Shown piece by piece: positions 8,095-17,229 of a stretch of 64,000 bases of DNA. The translations under genes were made by a program, and so were the position numbers. Location of the stretch: assembly GCF_000814765.1 (NCBI RefSeq), contig NZ_JWIC01000005.1, positions 620,001 through 684,000 of the forward strand, given 5' to 3'. Under the pieces are notes generated by a model. That model had not been told where the DNA came from, made no database searches, and saw only the letters and a list, made by a program, of their open reading frames with translations. This stretch comes from Pseudoalteromonas luteoviolacea (lineage in GTDB: Bacteria; Pseudomonadota; Gammaproteobacteria; Enterobacterales; Alteromonadaceae). Position 1 is the first letter of the stretch. Every line of letters starts with the position of its first letter.

Positions 8095-8544
8095 TTAATC
8101 GCCTTTAGACTTGTTATTAGCCCACGAAAACATAAGCAGACCAGCAAAAAATATTATACCAATCAATAATATGCCTAAGCCTTTTTGCCACAAAAATGCA
8201 TCTCTATCGGTGAAATACCAGATAAAAGGAACTGTGATCGCCATGCCGCTTATTAAGCGATATATACCCAAAAGGCCCGACCCAACACCTTCACATACCT
8301 CCTCTACAAACTGCATTTTTGCATTATAATTATAGGTATTGATACCATAAAATTTTCTTAGCAACCGACTGATAATAGCAAGCCCAAGAAGCGCGAAAAG
8401 CATATAAATAACCGTAGGGTTTGTTTCTATGCCTTCGGCCATTTTATTTATAGAATTAATACCACCTTCACTGTATCGCATCAGTGTCAGTAGTACGCCA
8501 GTTATTATCACTAAGATTGTTTCAATCGTTATTGTTTTTTTCAA
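8095..8544 (-). CDS. Small integral membrane protein, unknown function
   Basis: About 149 residues with four hydrophobic segments: near the N-terminus ('ILVIITGVLLTLM'), 'VIYMLFALLGLAII', 'LISGMAITVPFIWYF' and 'GLGILLIGIIFFAGLLMF'. The first 'GTG' of the open frame (8556) is less likely than the TTG at 8544, because GAGG at 8551-8554 sits 6 bases upstream of that TTG. The C-terminus is charged (NNKSKGD). It has its own terminator and is alone between the REP cluster and a gene-free stretch. No family is recognised. Confidence 0.6.
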   Translation of the reverse strand: MKKTITIETILVIITGVLLTLMRYSEGGINSINKMAEGIETNPTVIYMLFALLGLAIISRLLRKFYGINTYNYNAKMQFVEEVCEGVGSGLLGIYRLISGMAITVPFIWYFTDRDAFLWQKGLGILLIGIIFFAGLLMFSWANNKSKGD

Positions 8545-8556
8545 ACAACACCTCAC

Positions 8557-9113
8557 TATTTAATTTGAATAAATGCCATATGGCAGAGCTATCGTAGGGC
8601 TAATTAAAAATTTATCCCAAACTGGATTATGCATGGAATGCGCTTTGTACTGTATTAAGCGTGAAATTTATGAGTAATTTAGTGAGTGGGCATGAGGAGG
8701 ATGTATAACTTGGCAGGCTTTGGGAAAGATACAGACAGCACCATGGTGCCTGTTACAGCTGATTTATTCTTAGCAGAGAAGCCTTTTAACTCGCTGATAT
8801 GATTAAAATTTATACGCATCCCACAACCTCCCCAAAGCAAGGCAATAAACACAATAAGCGGACGGCTAAATCACCTACTACTCTGGTAATTTTAAAAAGA
8901 ATAGACGAAGCAAGTGACAAACTTGCGGTTTTCTGTACCCAGGGTTAGGGGATAAATTTAACAGAAGTTCATTAACATAAATAAAATTTGAACAAACGTG
9001 TAAATTAATAGCATAGCTAAGCACTATCATCACTATACTTAACAGCCATTCACACTAGTAGGAAAATTCAACTATAATTATTTGCTTAAAAACTCAACGA
9101 AGCTTTGCTCACT
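8557..9113. other. Gene-free stretch of about 550 bases
   Basis: No convincing gene is seen. A 34-codon frame at 8701-8802 sits directly behind AGGAGG with no usable spacing and is not supported. A 12-bp palindrome GCACCATGGTGC lies at 8738-8749, running into GTGCCTGT, which resembles the REP core seen at 6.7 and 8.0 kb. The last 150 bases are AT-rich and should hold the promoter of the MORN lipoprotein gene. Confidence 0.5.
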
Positions 9114-10454
9114 ATGTGTCGTATTCTCTGCTTGCTACTAAGCCTGACCCTACACTCAGGCTGTGCCTTTAAAAACCCCGACACTTCAATATTGCAAGGC
9201 AAGCGCCAGACTCAGGCCGACGCTCAGGGCTTTTATACCCAGCTTGACGGCAGTAAATATAAGGGGCAGGTACACAATGGCAAGCCACACGGCAAAGGTA
9301 TATTACAAGGAGCAGGTTTTCGCTACGAAGGCGAGTTTAAGCACGGCGAAATGACAGGGCAAGGGCGGCTCGACAACACCGACGGCAGCTACTTTGTAGG
9401 CCAGTTCCAAAATGGCAAACTCCACGGTAAAGGCTTAAGCTTTAACGATTACGCCAGCGCTTATGGCAGCTGGAGCAATGGCAAGCCCGACGGCGAAATG
9501 AGCACTCGTAGCGGCAATAATCAACTCACCATCAGCCAGTATAAAAGTGGCCAGCGTCATGGCGAGAGCTACCAGTTAAACGCCTCAGGCCAAAGTTCCT
9601 TGACCAACTACAGCTATGGCAAAGACACCAGCTGGAGTGACGATCACAACAGAGCAAAACGTCTGGTCAGGCAACAGCAACAGCAACAGTTAGCACAAAT
9701 CACCCGCAATATCGATCAGCAAATACAAACACTGGAACAGGAACAACAAAAAGTAACCGGTAACGCCTCCGCCATGGGACAGTTAAGCCATTACAAAGAG
9801 CTGCTCGGTCGCCGCTGCCATGAGTGCCGCGCTAATAACGACGGCGGTTATGGTGGTTATTGCCTGACCCAATGGGACACCCCACAATATCCTCTGTGCT
9901 GGCAATTTGTCGAGCTTGGTATCATTGGTCAAATGTTTGTGAATGACAGAACCAGCGAGCAAGACTTAAAAGAAATAGAGCGCGACAGCCCGTCAGGCAA
10001 AAGCACCGCCTGCTATCAACCCTATTACAGTAAAAAAGGCGACTGGGAATACTGCTTAAACCGCGCCATGCGCAAATTAGAAAGCGAAGGCAAAAGCTTT
10101 AGTAACTCAGAGTATAGTGACGTAGTTGCCATCGCCAAACAGGCCAAATCCGACCAGCAAAAAGTAGATAAAATAAACCAGGAGCGTAGGCAAAAAAAAC
10201 AGGAAAAAAAAGCCATGGAAGCAGCCAAACGTGCCGAACAAAAGCGCCACTATCAGGCCGAAGTGACCGCCAAACAAAAGCAGATAGCAGAGCAGCGTAA
10301 ACGCGAAGCCGCCGAGCGTATCGCCAAACGTGAAGCCATGCTGGAAAAGCAGCGACAAGCGTGCCGAAAAATAGATGTCGTCAAGTTAAACTCTTGCCAT
10401 TGCGCCCATTTATTAGACATAGACACCACAGGCTGGAAGGTTTGCGCCCAGTAA
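9114..10454 (+). CDS. MORN-repeat lipoprotein with coiled-coil C-terminus
   Basis: About 446 residues from the ATG at 9114; an in-frame TTG at 9105 is less likely. A lipoprotein signal ends in the lipobox 'LHSGC'. Three MORN repeats follow: 'YKGQVHNGKPHGKG', 'YEGEFKHGEMTGQG' and 'YFVGQFQNGKLHGKG' (about 48-110), then a weaker one. The middle has a Gln-rich helix (QQQQQQ) and a Cys-containing region with 'CHEC'. From about 340 on there is a long Lys/Glu/Gln/Ala-rich coiled coil. MORN repeats in bacteria often bind membranes or scaffold proteins. It is followed 41 bases later by a second lipoprotein. Both genes use more GCC, CGC and CAG codons than their neighbours. Confidence 0.78.
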   Translation: MCRILCLLLSLTLHSGCAFKNPDTSILQGKRQTQADAQGFYTQLDGSKYKGQVHNGKPHGKGILQGAGFRYEGEFKHGEMTGQGRLDNTDGSYFVGQFQNGKLHGKGLSFNDYASAYGSWSNGKPDGEMSTRSGNNQLTISQYKSGQRHGESYQLNASGQSSLTNYSYGKDTSWSDDHNRAKRLVRQQQQQQLAQITRNIDQQIQTLEQEQQKVTGNASAMGQLSHYKELLGRRCHECRANNDGGYGGYCLTQWDTPQYPLCWQFVELGIIGQMFVNDRTSEQDLKEIERDSPSGKSTACYQPYYSKKGDWEYCLNRAMRKLESEGKSFSNSEYSDVVAIAKQAKSDQQKVDKINQERRQKKQEKKAMEAAKRAEQKRHYQAEVTAKQKQIAEQRKREAAERIAKREAMLEKQRQACRKIDVVKLNSCHCAHLLDIDTTGWKVCAQ

Positions 10455-10495
10455 CAATACACTTTAAATAGTTAAAATAAACACGAGGAAAATCA

Positions 10496-11008
10496 ATGCG
10501 TTTACTCATTTTACTAGCACTTTCAGTAATAGTAGGCACAGGCTGTGTCGCCCGCGACTTCTCAGCCGACTATGACCAGATAGACTCCCAGCAACTGCAA
10601 GCATACAGTAATGTACTGGCCACCGACGTCAATATAGTCACCGACTTAGATGGTACCAAACGAGATCTATTAGGCACAGGTTACTTTAATCAAAACGACA
10701 ACGCCAACACCACCATCAAAATTTATGGTCGCAAAATCGACAGCAGTGGCACCTTTAGTTATTTTATCACTGGCCTTACTTTAGGCATAGTCCCAGGTTT
10801 TACCTCAAGCACCTATCGCCTTAGCTTCGACGTTACCTACCCCGACGGTAGACGTAAAAGTTTTGACTACGAATACGACGTTACCGCCACCGTCGCCTTC
10901 TGGCCAGTAGTTTACCTATTTGGCAAACGCGGCAACCAATACAGCGAAGACTTAAGCGCCAGCAACGCCCAGCGCTTTATCTACGACTTTTTGAAACACG
11001 CGAATTAA
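10496..11008 (+). CDS. Small lipoprotein, unknown function
   Basis: A 170-residue protein with a lipoprotein signal ending in 'VGTGC' (Cys17). The start is ATG at 10496 with GAGG upstream. The mature protein is strand-rich, with a Gly/Thr/aromatic segment 'FITGLTLGIVPGFTSSTYRLSFDVTY' in its middle that could be a short hydrophobic hairpin, and it ends in 'RFIYDFLKHAN'. It probably shares an operon with the MORN lipoprotein 41 bases upstream and has the same GC-richer codon use. I cannot name a family with confidence. Confidence 0.68.
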   Translation: MRLLILLALSVIVGTGCVARDFSADYDQIDSQQLQAYSNVLATDVNIVTDLDGTKRDLLGTGYFNQNDNANTTIKIYGRKIDSSGTFSYFITGLTLGIVPGFTSSTYRLSFDVTYPDGRRKSFDYEYDVTATVAFWPVVYLFGKRGNQYSEDLSASNAQRFIYDFLKHAN

Positions 11009-11117
11009 ACCAGTTACGAGACTAAAAACAAAAAGAGCGCTTTAATTAAACGTAATGCCGATCAGTTAAGTAAAAAATAGCTTGCGAAAAGCCGTGTCAA
11101 ATAAAACTATAAAAAGT

Positions 11118-11149
11118 AAAAACAGAGAGCGTGTTACACACTCTCTCTG
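11118..11149 (-). terminator. Terminator overlapping the stop codon of the 11134 gene
   Basis: CAGAGAG (11123-11129) pairs with CTCTCTG (11143-11149), extended inside by GTGT/ACAC. The TAA of the minus-strand gene (11134-11136) sits in the loop region. On the minus strand the stem is followed by TTTTTACTTTTT. Confidence 0.65.
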
Positions 11150-11637
11150 GCTACTTCAAATAAGATTGTACTGATCGCAGTCTTTAAATCACTGGCTGGC
11201 AACAAGGTGTCAGGAAGCAGCTTGGCAGAAATAGACTCTGTGTAGGATTGCAATACAGGGCTAAGTTTACATGGGCTTATACTGCCTTCTTTGATACCGC
11301 TAAAGGTGCTCATCAAGACTTGCCTGTTTTTTTGTAGCTCCAAAATGACCGCGCTGCGGATCGGGCTATTTTGGCACAGGTGCTTTTTGCATGCGCGGAT
11401 TGCTATTTCCATAAACGCAGAAATTTCTTCATTACTGTGAGTTGGCTTATTTAAGCTTGTACGCTTACCCCGTTCACTCGAGATAGGGGTAATGCTGTTT
11501 TTAAAACCAAGGGCTCTTTCACCAATTAGTTCCATTTCATCACTCGTCAACATCAGCTCGCCAAATCGCGCAAAGTACATCGCTTTATCCGTTTCGTTTT
11601 TTAGGATAATTATGCGGGTAATTTTTCGAGTGTACAT
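11134..11637 (-). CDS. Hypothetical protein
   Basis: A 167-residue protein with no signal peptide or membrane segment. It is mostly helical in appearance, with 'LTSDEMELIGERALGFKN' near residue 30 and a Cys pair in 'RACKKHLCQ' near residue 85. The start could be the ATG at 11637 or a Met about 19 residues later ('MYFARFGEL'). It has its own terminator and lies opposite trmO, whose start is less than 100 bases away. No family is recognised. Confidence 0.55.
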   Translation of the reverse strand: MYTRKITRIIILKNETDKAMYFARFGELMLTSDEMELIGERALGFKNSITPISSERGKRTSLNKPTHSNEEISAFMEIAIRACKKHLCQNSPIRSAVILELQKNRQVLMSTFSGIKEGSISPCKLSPVLQSYTESISAKLLPDTLLPASDLKTAISTILFEVARESV

Positions 11638-11731
11638 TACACTTTATTACACGCCCTGTTATAAAATTTAAATTTGTTGCGCCATATACAAAGCGATACA
11701 ATACGGCTTTTAATCCACAGAGCCTGCTATC

Positions 11732-12463
11732 GTGCAATTTGAAGTTGAAGCCATTGGCCATATAGAATCTCCTTATAAGCAAAAATTTGCCATTCCAAGA
11801 CAACCAAGACTGGTACCAGAGGCCACCGCAAAGCTGATATTCAGCGATGCATTTAACCGTGAAGAATTTGTACGAGGCATTGAAGAGTTCACCCATCTTT
11901 GGCTGCTATTTAGATTCCACGAAACCGCTGACAAAGGCTATTCGGCGCTGGTACGCCCACCAAGGCTGGGCGGTAATGAGCGCAAAGGCGTATTTGCTAC
12001 CCGCGCAACTTTTAGGCCAAATGGCATTGGCATGAGCGCAGTCAAGCTAGAAGGTGTTGAATATAAAAATGGCCAATTGGCACTGTTGCTCTCTGGCATA
12101 GATTTACTCGACGGCACGCCAATTGTGGATATCAAACCTTATCTGCCCTATTCAGATGCACTGCAAAATGCCTCGGCGGGATTTGCCGATACGCGCCCTG
12201 AAACCGAAATGACGGTGTCATTTAGTGAGCAAGCCCAAGACTTTATCGAAAAGCAGCGACAATATCCCGAGCTAATGAGCTTTATCAGCAACGTCTTAAA
12301 ACAAGATCCAAGACCTGCCTATAAAAAGAAAAAACAGCAAACACAAAGCTATGGCATGAGTCTGTACGAATTCAATATTCGCTGGCAAGTTGAAGATGAG
12401 CATAACCATGTCATCGAAGTGAGCGCTGAGAAACCGCAAACTGCCAAAAAACCACAAGATTAA
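11732..12463 (+). CDS. trmO: tRNA (N6-threonylcarbamoyladenosine-37) N6-methyltransferase TrmO
   Basis: A 243-residue member of the TsaA/TrmO (UPF0066) family, which methylates t6A37 of certain threonine tRNAs using S-adenosylmethionine. The fold starts 'AIGHIESPYKQKFAIPRQP' and contains the family hallmarks 'FTHLWLLFRFH', 'RLGGNERKGVFATRATFRPNGIG' and 'LDGTPIVDIKPYLPY'. The C-terminal part ('DPRPAYKKKKQQ...YGMSLYEFNIRW') fits the usual TrmO tail. The start is GTG at 11732. It lies about 95 bases upstream of proS on the same strand, with a hairpin between them. Confidence 0.93.
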   Translation: MQFEVEAIGHIESPYKQKFAIPRQPRLVPEATAKLIFSDAFNREEFVRGIEEFTHLWLLFRFHETADKGYSALVRPPRLGGNERKGVFATRATFRPNGIGMSAVKLEGVEYKNGQLALLLSGIDLLDGTPIVDIKPYLPYSDALQNASAGFADTRPETEMTVSFSEQAQDFIEKQRQYPELMSFISNVLKQDPRPAYKKKKQQTQSYGMSLYEFNIRWQVEDEHNHVIEVSAEKPQTAKKPQD

Positions 12464-12499
12464 ATATCTTTACAGCGAAAATAACTCTTTTTTAGCACC

Positions 12500-12526
12500 T
12501 TAGGCACTGTTAAACTACGTGCCTAA
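12500..12526. other. Hairpin between trmO and proS
   Basis: TTAGGCAC (12500-12507) and GTGCCTAA (12519-12526) form a perfect 8-bp stem with an 11-base loop. It is not followed by a clean run of T and lies 31 bases before the proS start. It could be a partial terminator of trmO or a leader structure of proS. Confidence 0.35.
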
Positions 12527-12557
12527 TTAAAAACACATAACATTGAACGGAACAAGC

Positions 12558-14279
12558 ATGCGTACCAGTCAATATATTTTAGCGACTCTTAAAGAGACGC
12601 CTTCTGATGCCGAGGTGGTCAGCCACCAGCTAATGCTACGTGCGGGTATGATCCGCAAACTCGCTTCAGGTTTATACACTTGGTTGCCGTCAGGTTTAAA
12701 AGTACTTCGTAACGTAGAAACTATTGTACGCGAGGAAATGGAAAAAGCTGGCGCAATCGAAATGTTGATGCCTGTCATTCAGCCTGCTGATCTGTGGGAA
12801 GAGTCTGGCCGCTGGGAACAGTTTGGTCCTGAACTACTAAGAATTACCGATCGCCACAATCGTCCATTTGCACTTGGCCCAACGCACGAAGAAGTGATCA
12901 CTGACTTTGTACGTAAAGAAGTAAGCAGCTATAAGCAATTGCCTTTAACACTTTATCAAGTACAAACTAAAGTACGTGATGAAGTGCGTCCGCGTTTTGG
13001 TGTAATGCGTGCACGTGAATTCACCATGAAAGATGCTTACTCTTTCCACCTAGATGACGCTTGCCTTGAAAAAACATATCAAGTGATGCACCAAGCATAC
13101 TGCAATATTTTTGAGCGCCTAGGTCTAGATTACCGTCCAGTTATTGCTGACACAGGTTCAATTGGTGGTAGCGTATCACACGAATTCCACGTACTTGCTG
13201 AGTCTGGTGAAGATGCAATCGCATTTAGCACAGAAAGTGATTACGCGGCAAACATCGAAAAAGCTGAAGCCCTAGCGCCTGCAACTGAGCGCGCAGAGCC
13301 AAGCAAAGAACTGAATACATTCGATACACCAAACGCAAAAACCATCGCAGAGCTTGCTGAACAACACGGTGTTAAAGCGCGCAAAGGCGTTAAAACACTG
13401 ATTGTATACGGCGCTGAAAACGAAGACGGTGAGCGTGGTCTGGTTGCATTAATCGTTCGTGGCGATCACGAATTAAACGAGCTAAAAGCTGAAAAGCTGC
13501 CGCTTGTTGACTCTCCGCTTGAAATGGCAAAAGAAGAAGACATCGTTGCTGCAATTGGTGCAAAACCTGGTTCACTTGGCCCAGTAGGCCTTGATATACC
13601 AGTGATTGTTGACCACAGCGCTGCTGTTATGTCTGACTTTGTTGCCGGTGCAAATAAAGACGGTGTGCACTACAGTGGTATTAACTGGGGCCGCGATGTC
13701 GCTGAGTTCACCACTGCTGACATTCGCAACGTGGTTGAAGGCGATCCAAGCCCTTGTGGACAAGGTACTTTGCAAATCAAACGCGGTATTGAAGTTGGTC
13801 ATATCTTCCAACTTGGTAGCAAGTATTCAGAAGCAATGAATGCAGGTGTACTCGGCGAAAGTGGTAAAAACCAAGTCATGACCATGGGTTGTTACGGTAT
13901 TGGTGTATCACGTATCGTGGCTGCGGCGATTGAACAAAACCACGATAAGTTTGGTATTAAGTGGCCACAAGCCCTAGCACCATTCGACATCGCAATCGTT
14001 CCGATGAACATGCATAAGTCTCACCGTATTCCTGATATCGCAGAAAAGTTCTATGCGGATTTAAAAGCAGCAGGTCTTGAAGTATTGTTTGACGATCGTA
14101 AAGAGCGCCCAGGTGTCATGTTCAACGATATGGAACTCGTGGGTGTACCATTCACCTTAGTCATTGGTGAGCGTAACCTTGATAACAATCAGGTTGAGCT
14201 GAAAAACCGCCGTACTGGTGAAAAAGTCATGTTAGACATTGATTCAGCAGTTGCTGAAATCACTAAGCTCATGGCTTAA
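12558..14279 (+). CDS. proS: Prolyl-tRNA synthetase
   Basis: About 573 residues from the ATG at 12558 ([20 protein letters not shown]), the same beginning as the Escherichia coli enzyme; an in-frame TTG at 12543 is rejected. It is a class II synthetase of the bacterial type with an inserted editing (YbaK-like) domain at about 230-390. Motif 2 is in '[27 protein letters not shown]' and motif 3 in '[17 protein letters not shown]'. The anticodon-binding domain is at the C-terminus (about 465-573). It charges tRNA-Pro in the cytoplasm and is essential. It has its own terminator just downstream. Confidence 0.98.
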   Translation: MRTSQYILATLKETPSDAEVVSHQLMLRAGMIRKLASGLYTWLPSGLKVLRNVETIVREEMEKAGAIEMLMPVIQPADLWEESGRWEQFGPELLRITDRHNRPFALGPTHEEVITDFVRKEVSSYKQLPLTLYQVQTKVRDEVRPRFGVMRAREFTMKDAYSFHLDDACLEKTYQVMHQAYCNIFERLGLDYRPVIADTGSIGGSVSHEFHVLAESGEDAIAFSTESDYAANIEKAEALAPATERAEPSKELNTFDTPNAKTIAELAEQHGVKARKGVKTLIVYGAENEDGERGLVALIVRGDHELNELKAEKLPLVDSPLEMAKEEDIVAAIGAKPGSLGPVGLDIPVIVDHSAAVMSDFVAGANKDGVHYSGINWGRDVAEFTTADIRNVVEGDPSPCGQGTLQIKRGIEVGHIFQLGSKYSEAMNAGVLGESGKNQVMTMGCYGIGVSRIVAAAIEQNHDKFGIKWPQALAPFDIAIVPMNMHKSHRIPDIAEKFYADLKAAGLEVLFDDRKERPGVMFNDMELVGVPFTLVIGERNLDNNQVELKNRRTGEKVMLDIDSAVAEITKLMA

Positions 14280-14293
14280 CTCTCCCCTACTTT

Positions 14294-14320
14294 AAAAACG
14301 CGCCTACATGGCGCGTTTTT
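14294..14320 (+). terminator. Intrinsic terminator of proS
   Basis: AAAAACGCGCC (14294-14304) pairs with GGCGCGTTTTT (14310-14320), with a 5-base loop and more T after it. It lies 15 bases past the proS stop. Confidence 0.92.
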
Positions 14321-14432
14321 TGTTTTTACCGGCTACCTTTGCAGAAAATGTCATCTTAGCGTCTCAATACTGATAAAAGTTTGTCATCTCGTGCCTTTAC
14401 CGTAGACATTATTACGCTTGAGAGTAAACAAG

Positions 14433-15233
14433 ATGGAGCAAACTTACTACCCCAGCATATGGATTTCAGATGTGCACCTTGGCTACAAAGACTGTAAGGC
14501 TGAATTCTTATTGGACTTCTTAAATTGCACCCGCTGCGATACCTTGTATTTAGTGGGCGATATTGTGGATCTTTGGTCTTTAAAAAGGCAGTTCTATTGG
14601 CACCCAAGCCACTATCAAGTTTTAGAATGTATTCAGAAAAAAGCAGAGGCAGGTACGCGTGTCATTTATATCCCGGGTAACCACGACGAGACATTTCGCA
14701 ATTATGTGGATATGACGCTGTTTAATGTTGAAGTGCACCACACATACGTGCATACCACCTCAGCAGGTAAACGTTTCTTATTGCTACACGGCGATGATTT
14801 TGACTCGGCCACCCGCTACAATAAATTAATCAGTATTATTGGCGATCAAGCCTATGACTTTTTGCTGTTTTTAAATCGCTGGACCAACCGTGTTCGAAAG
14901 CTCTATGGTGGTCATTATTGGTCGCTGGCCTCTTGGCTTAAAAACCGAGTGCATAAAGCTCGCGCAGCGATTGCGGCATTTGAGCAAGCCGCTGTGCACG
15001 AAGCAAAAAAGCAAGGCATGGATGGCATTATCTGTGGCCACATTCACCAGCCCAGAATTAATGTCACTGATGGTATCGTATATTGTAATGATGGTGACTG
15101 GATAGAAAACTGCACTGCACTTGTCGAAAACGAGCAAGGCCGTATTGAATTACTGCACTGGTCTGATATACAAAAAGTACTGAATGTCGTTGAGTTAGAC
15201 ACACAAAATTTAGACGGCGTTAAAGCCGCCTAA
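14433..15233 (+). CDS. Metallophosphoesterase of the UDP-2,3-diacylglucosamine hydrolase type
   Basis: About 266 residues from the ATG at 14433, with GAGAG 8 bases upstream. Calcineurin-like metal-site motifs appear in order: 'WISDVHLG' (DxH), 'LVGDIVDLW' (GDxxD), 'YIPGNHDE' (GNHD), 'LLHGDDFD' and 'ICGHIHQP' (GHxH). This set is typical of LpxH-like enzymes, which cleave the pyrophosphate of UDP-2,3-diacylglucosamine in lipid A synthesis. The 'RWTNRVRKLYGGHYWSLASWLKNRV' segment matches the subgroup found beside, rather than replacing, true LpxH, so the exact substrate is uncertain. It converges on the exporter permease gene with only 3 bases between stops. Confidence 0.85.
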   Translation: MEQTYYPSIWISDVHLGYKDCKAEFLLDFLNCTRCDTLYLVGDIVDLWSLKRQFYWHPSHYQVLECIQKKAEAGTRVIYIPGNHDETFRNYVDMTLFNVEVHHTYVHTTSAGKRFLLLHGDDFDSATRYNKLISIIGDQAYDFLLFLNRWTNRVRKLYGGHYWSLASWLKNRVHKARAAIAAFEQAAVHEAKKQGMDGIICGHIHQPRINVTDGIVYCNDGDWIENCTALVENEQGRIELLHWSDIQKVLNVVELDTQNLDGVKAA

Positions 15234-15236
15234 TTG

Positions 15237-16448
15237 CTATCTAAATAACACAGACTCTTTACTAAACCAGCGTATACAAAACATCAGCAATGCCCCAGCA
15301 AGCAGTGCTGAGGCAACAAAAATCATCATCACGGCACTGTAGTCAACGGTGCCTTTGATGATTTCTTTAATCGCCAAGGATACATTGGTAATGGGGATCC
15401 AAGCCGTAGTGGTATTGAGCGACATATTTGGCATCACCGACACGACAATGGGCACGAACACCAGCATGCTCAAGGGCCCCATATAGTTTTGTGCCTCTTT
15501 AAACGAGCGCGCATAGATTGAGATGGCCAACACCAAGGATGAGAGCATCACAGCCACAGGCAGTAACAGCGCAAAAATCAGCATAAAGTCGGCAAAGGTC
15601 ACACTGGAAAATGCGTCTTTTATGGTATCTAACACCCCTATTCCGCCGGCAATACTTATCCAAATAGCCATACTAGAAACGGTCACTAGGGCACAGGCAA
15701 TGGAGCTGGCCAATATTGTTAAAAACTTACCCAGTACCAGTTGCGTGCGTGTCACAGGCGTCAACAGCAAGGTTTCAAGGGTCCCGCGCTCTTTTTCCCC
15801 GGCGCCCAAATCAATCGCAGGGTAACTTGCGCCCATTAAAACAAGCGGGATCAACATATAAGGAATTAATGCACCAAGCTTTTCACCATAATTTTCACGT
15901 ATGTCCGCGGTATCTACTTTGGTAATGGTGATCGGTTTTAGAATTGCACTATGATGCGCTTTAGGTGCCCCTAAAGCTTCTAACGTCGCAGAGCGAATGC
16001 CAGCGGCGTATTTATTAATGAGCTTTTCCAATCGCTTATATACAAAGTTAATCGATTGGGCATCATTAAATACCACGTGCCAAACAGCTTGCTCTGGTGA
16101 AACGCTCACCTGCTTGTCTTGCTGTTTTGGGATCTCAATACCCACGTCTATTTTCCCCGCTTTTACTGCCGCTTTTAATGCATCGATGCTGTCAAACTGC
16201 TCATCCCCTTCATACGGTTTAAAGCTTTTATGATAAAACAGCATTTGTGCAAACTCTGGAAAGAGGTCTGCATTGGCAAGGTAGTAAGTATGCACTTTTT
16301 GCTCAGCTTCAAAAGTGGTCTTTGACGCTAAAAACCCAAGCAAAGCAAATAAAATAGGGAAGATAACAATGGGCAGGGCGATGACAAAAAACAGGGTTTT
16401 TCTATCACGCAGTAGCTCTTTGACTTCCTTTAAAAACACTTCAAACAT
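15237..16448 (-). CDS. ABC-2 type exporter permease (NatB-like)
   Basis: About 403 residues. A membrane segment near the N-terminus ('TLFFVIALPIVIFPILFALLGFL') is followed by a large extracytoplasmic loop (about 45-180) and then five or more membrane helices. 'GAGEKERGTLETLLLTPVTRTQLVLGKF' near residue 225 is the ABC-2 coupling signature of NatB/YhaP proteins. The ATG at 16448 is preferred because ATGTTTGA overlaps the stop of the ATPase gene; ATG at 16460 and 16469 are alternatives. With the upstream ATPase it should form a NatAB-type exporter, perhaps for sodium or for lipophilic compounds. Confidence 0.9.
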   Translation of the reverse strand: MFEVFLKEVKELLRDRKTLFFVIALPIVIFPILFALLGFLASKTTFEAEQKVHTYYLANADLFPEFAQMLFYHKSFKPYEGDEQFDSIDALKAAVKAGKIDVGIEIPKQQDKQVSVSPEQAVWHVVFNDAQSINFVYKRLEKLINKYAAGIRSATLEALGAPKAHHSAILKPITITKVDTADIRENYGEKLGALIPYMLIPLVLMGASYPAIDLGAGEKERGTLETLLLTPVTRTQLVLGKFLTILASSIACALVTVSSMAIWISIAGGIGVLDTIKDAFSSVTFADFMLIFALLLPVAVMLSSLVLAISIYARSFKEAQNYMGPLSMLVFVPIVVSVMPNMSLNTTTAWIPITNVSLAIKEIIKGTVDYSAVMMIFVASALLAGALLMFCIRWFSKESVLFR

Positions 16449-17229
16449 CTGCACATCCATGATTAACAATATTCAAAAACGCATCGTTTAGTTCAGTACT
16501 CTGCCCTGCGGTTTTAAACGCCTCGATACTGCCAGAAAAACGGCTTTTTCCCTTATCTATCAAGCACACGCTGTCACATAATAACGCGATTTCATCAAGG
16601 TGATGTGTAGAAAAAACCACTGGGGTTTGCGCAGATTTAAGCTCACGAATAAACTGGATAATGGTTTGCTTGGTCATAATATCTAAACCTGTGGTTGGCT
16701 CATCCAGCACCACCACATCCGGTTGGTGCACCACAGCTCGGGCAATATTGGTTTTTTGCTTCATGCCCGTTGATAAATGCTCTGCCCGCTTATCTAAAAA
16801 GTCGTCCATTGCTAATTGACTAAACAACTCATCACAGCGCACTTTAAGGGCTTTACCTTTTAAACCATGCAATTTGGCAAAGTACTCGACATTCTCTTTT
16901 GCCGTTAAGCGACCATATAAACCCGTAGTACCAGATAAAAAGCCAATGGCTTTTCGACCTTTTAATGGGTGTTTGACGATGTTATGTCCAGATATTTCAA
17001 TGCTGCCTGCATCAGGCTTCAGTGCGGTTGATAACATGCGTAACGTGGTGGTTTTCCCCGCACCATTGGGGCCAAGCAGCCCCAATACTTCACCTCTATC
17101 ACAGCGAAAAGATACATCTTCCACAGAGTGAAAGAAGCCATCACGCTGCCTTGCGTCGCCACGACTGGTGGTGTTTTCTAACTCTTTTGCGAGCTTAAAG
17201 CGTTTTTTCAGTCCGTTTACTACTATCAC
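16441..17229 (-). CDS. ABC transporter ATPase (NatA-like)
   Basis: A 262-residue nucleotide-binding subunit: Walker A 'GPNGAGKTT' near residue 55, signature 'LSTGMKQK' near 150, Walker B '[12 protein letters not shown]' near 170 and the switch His in 'FSTHHLDE'. The short unusual insertion '[23 protein letters not shown]' near the start is typical of NatA-type subunits. The start is GTG at 17229 with GGAAG upstream. It overlaps the DUF3025 gene by 35 bases and the permease gene by 8, so translation of the three is probably coupled. Confidence 0.93.
   Translation of the reverse strand: MIVVNGLKKRFKLAKELENTTSRGDARQRDGFFHSVEDVSFRCDRGEVLGLLGPNGAGKTTTLRMLSTALKPDAGSIEISGHNIVKHPLKGRKAIGFLSGTTGLYGRLTAKENVEYFAKLHGLKGKALKVRCDELFSQLAMDDFLDKRAEHLSTGMKQKTNIARAVVHQPDVVVLDEPTTGLDIMTKQTIIQFIRELKSAQTPVVFSTHHLDEIALLCDSVCLIDKGKSRFSGSIEAFKTAGQSTELNDAFLNIVNHGCADV

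Noticed and set aside
8701..8802. Small frame behind AGGAGG
   Set aside because: There is no spacing between the AGGAGG and the ATG, and the product resembles nothing known.
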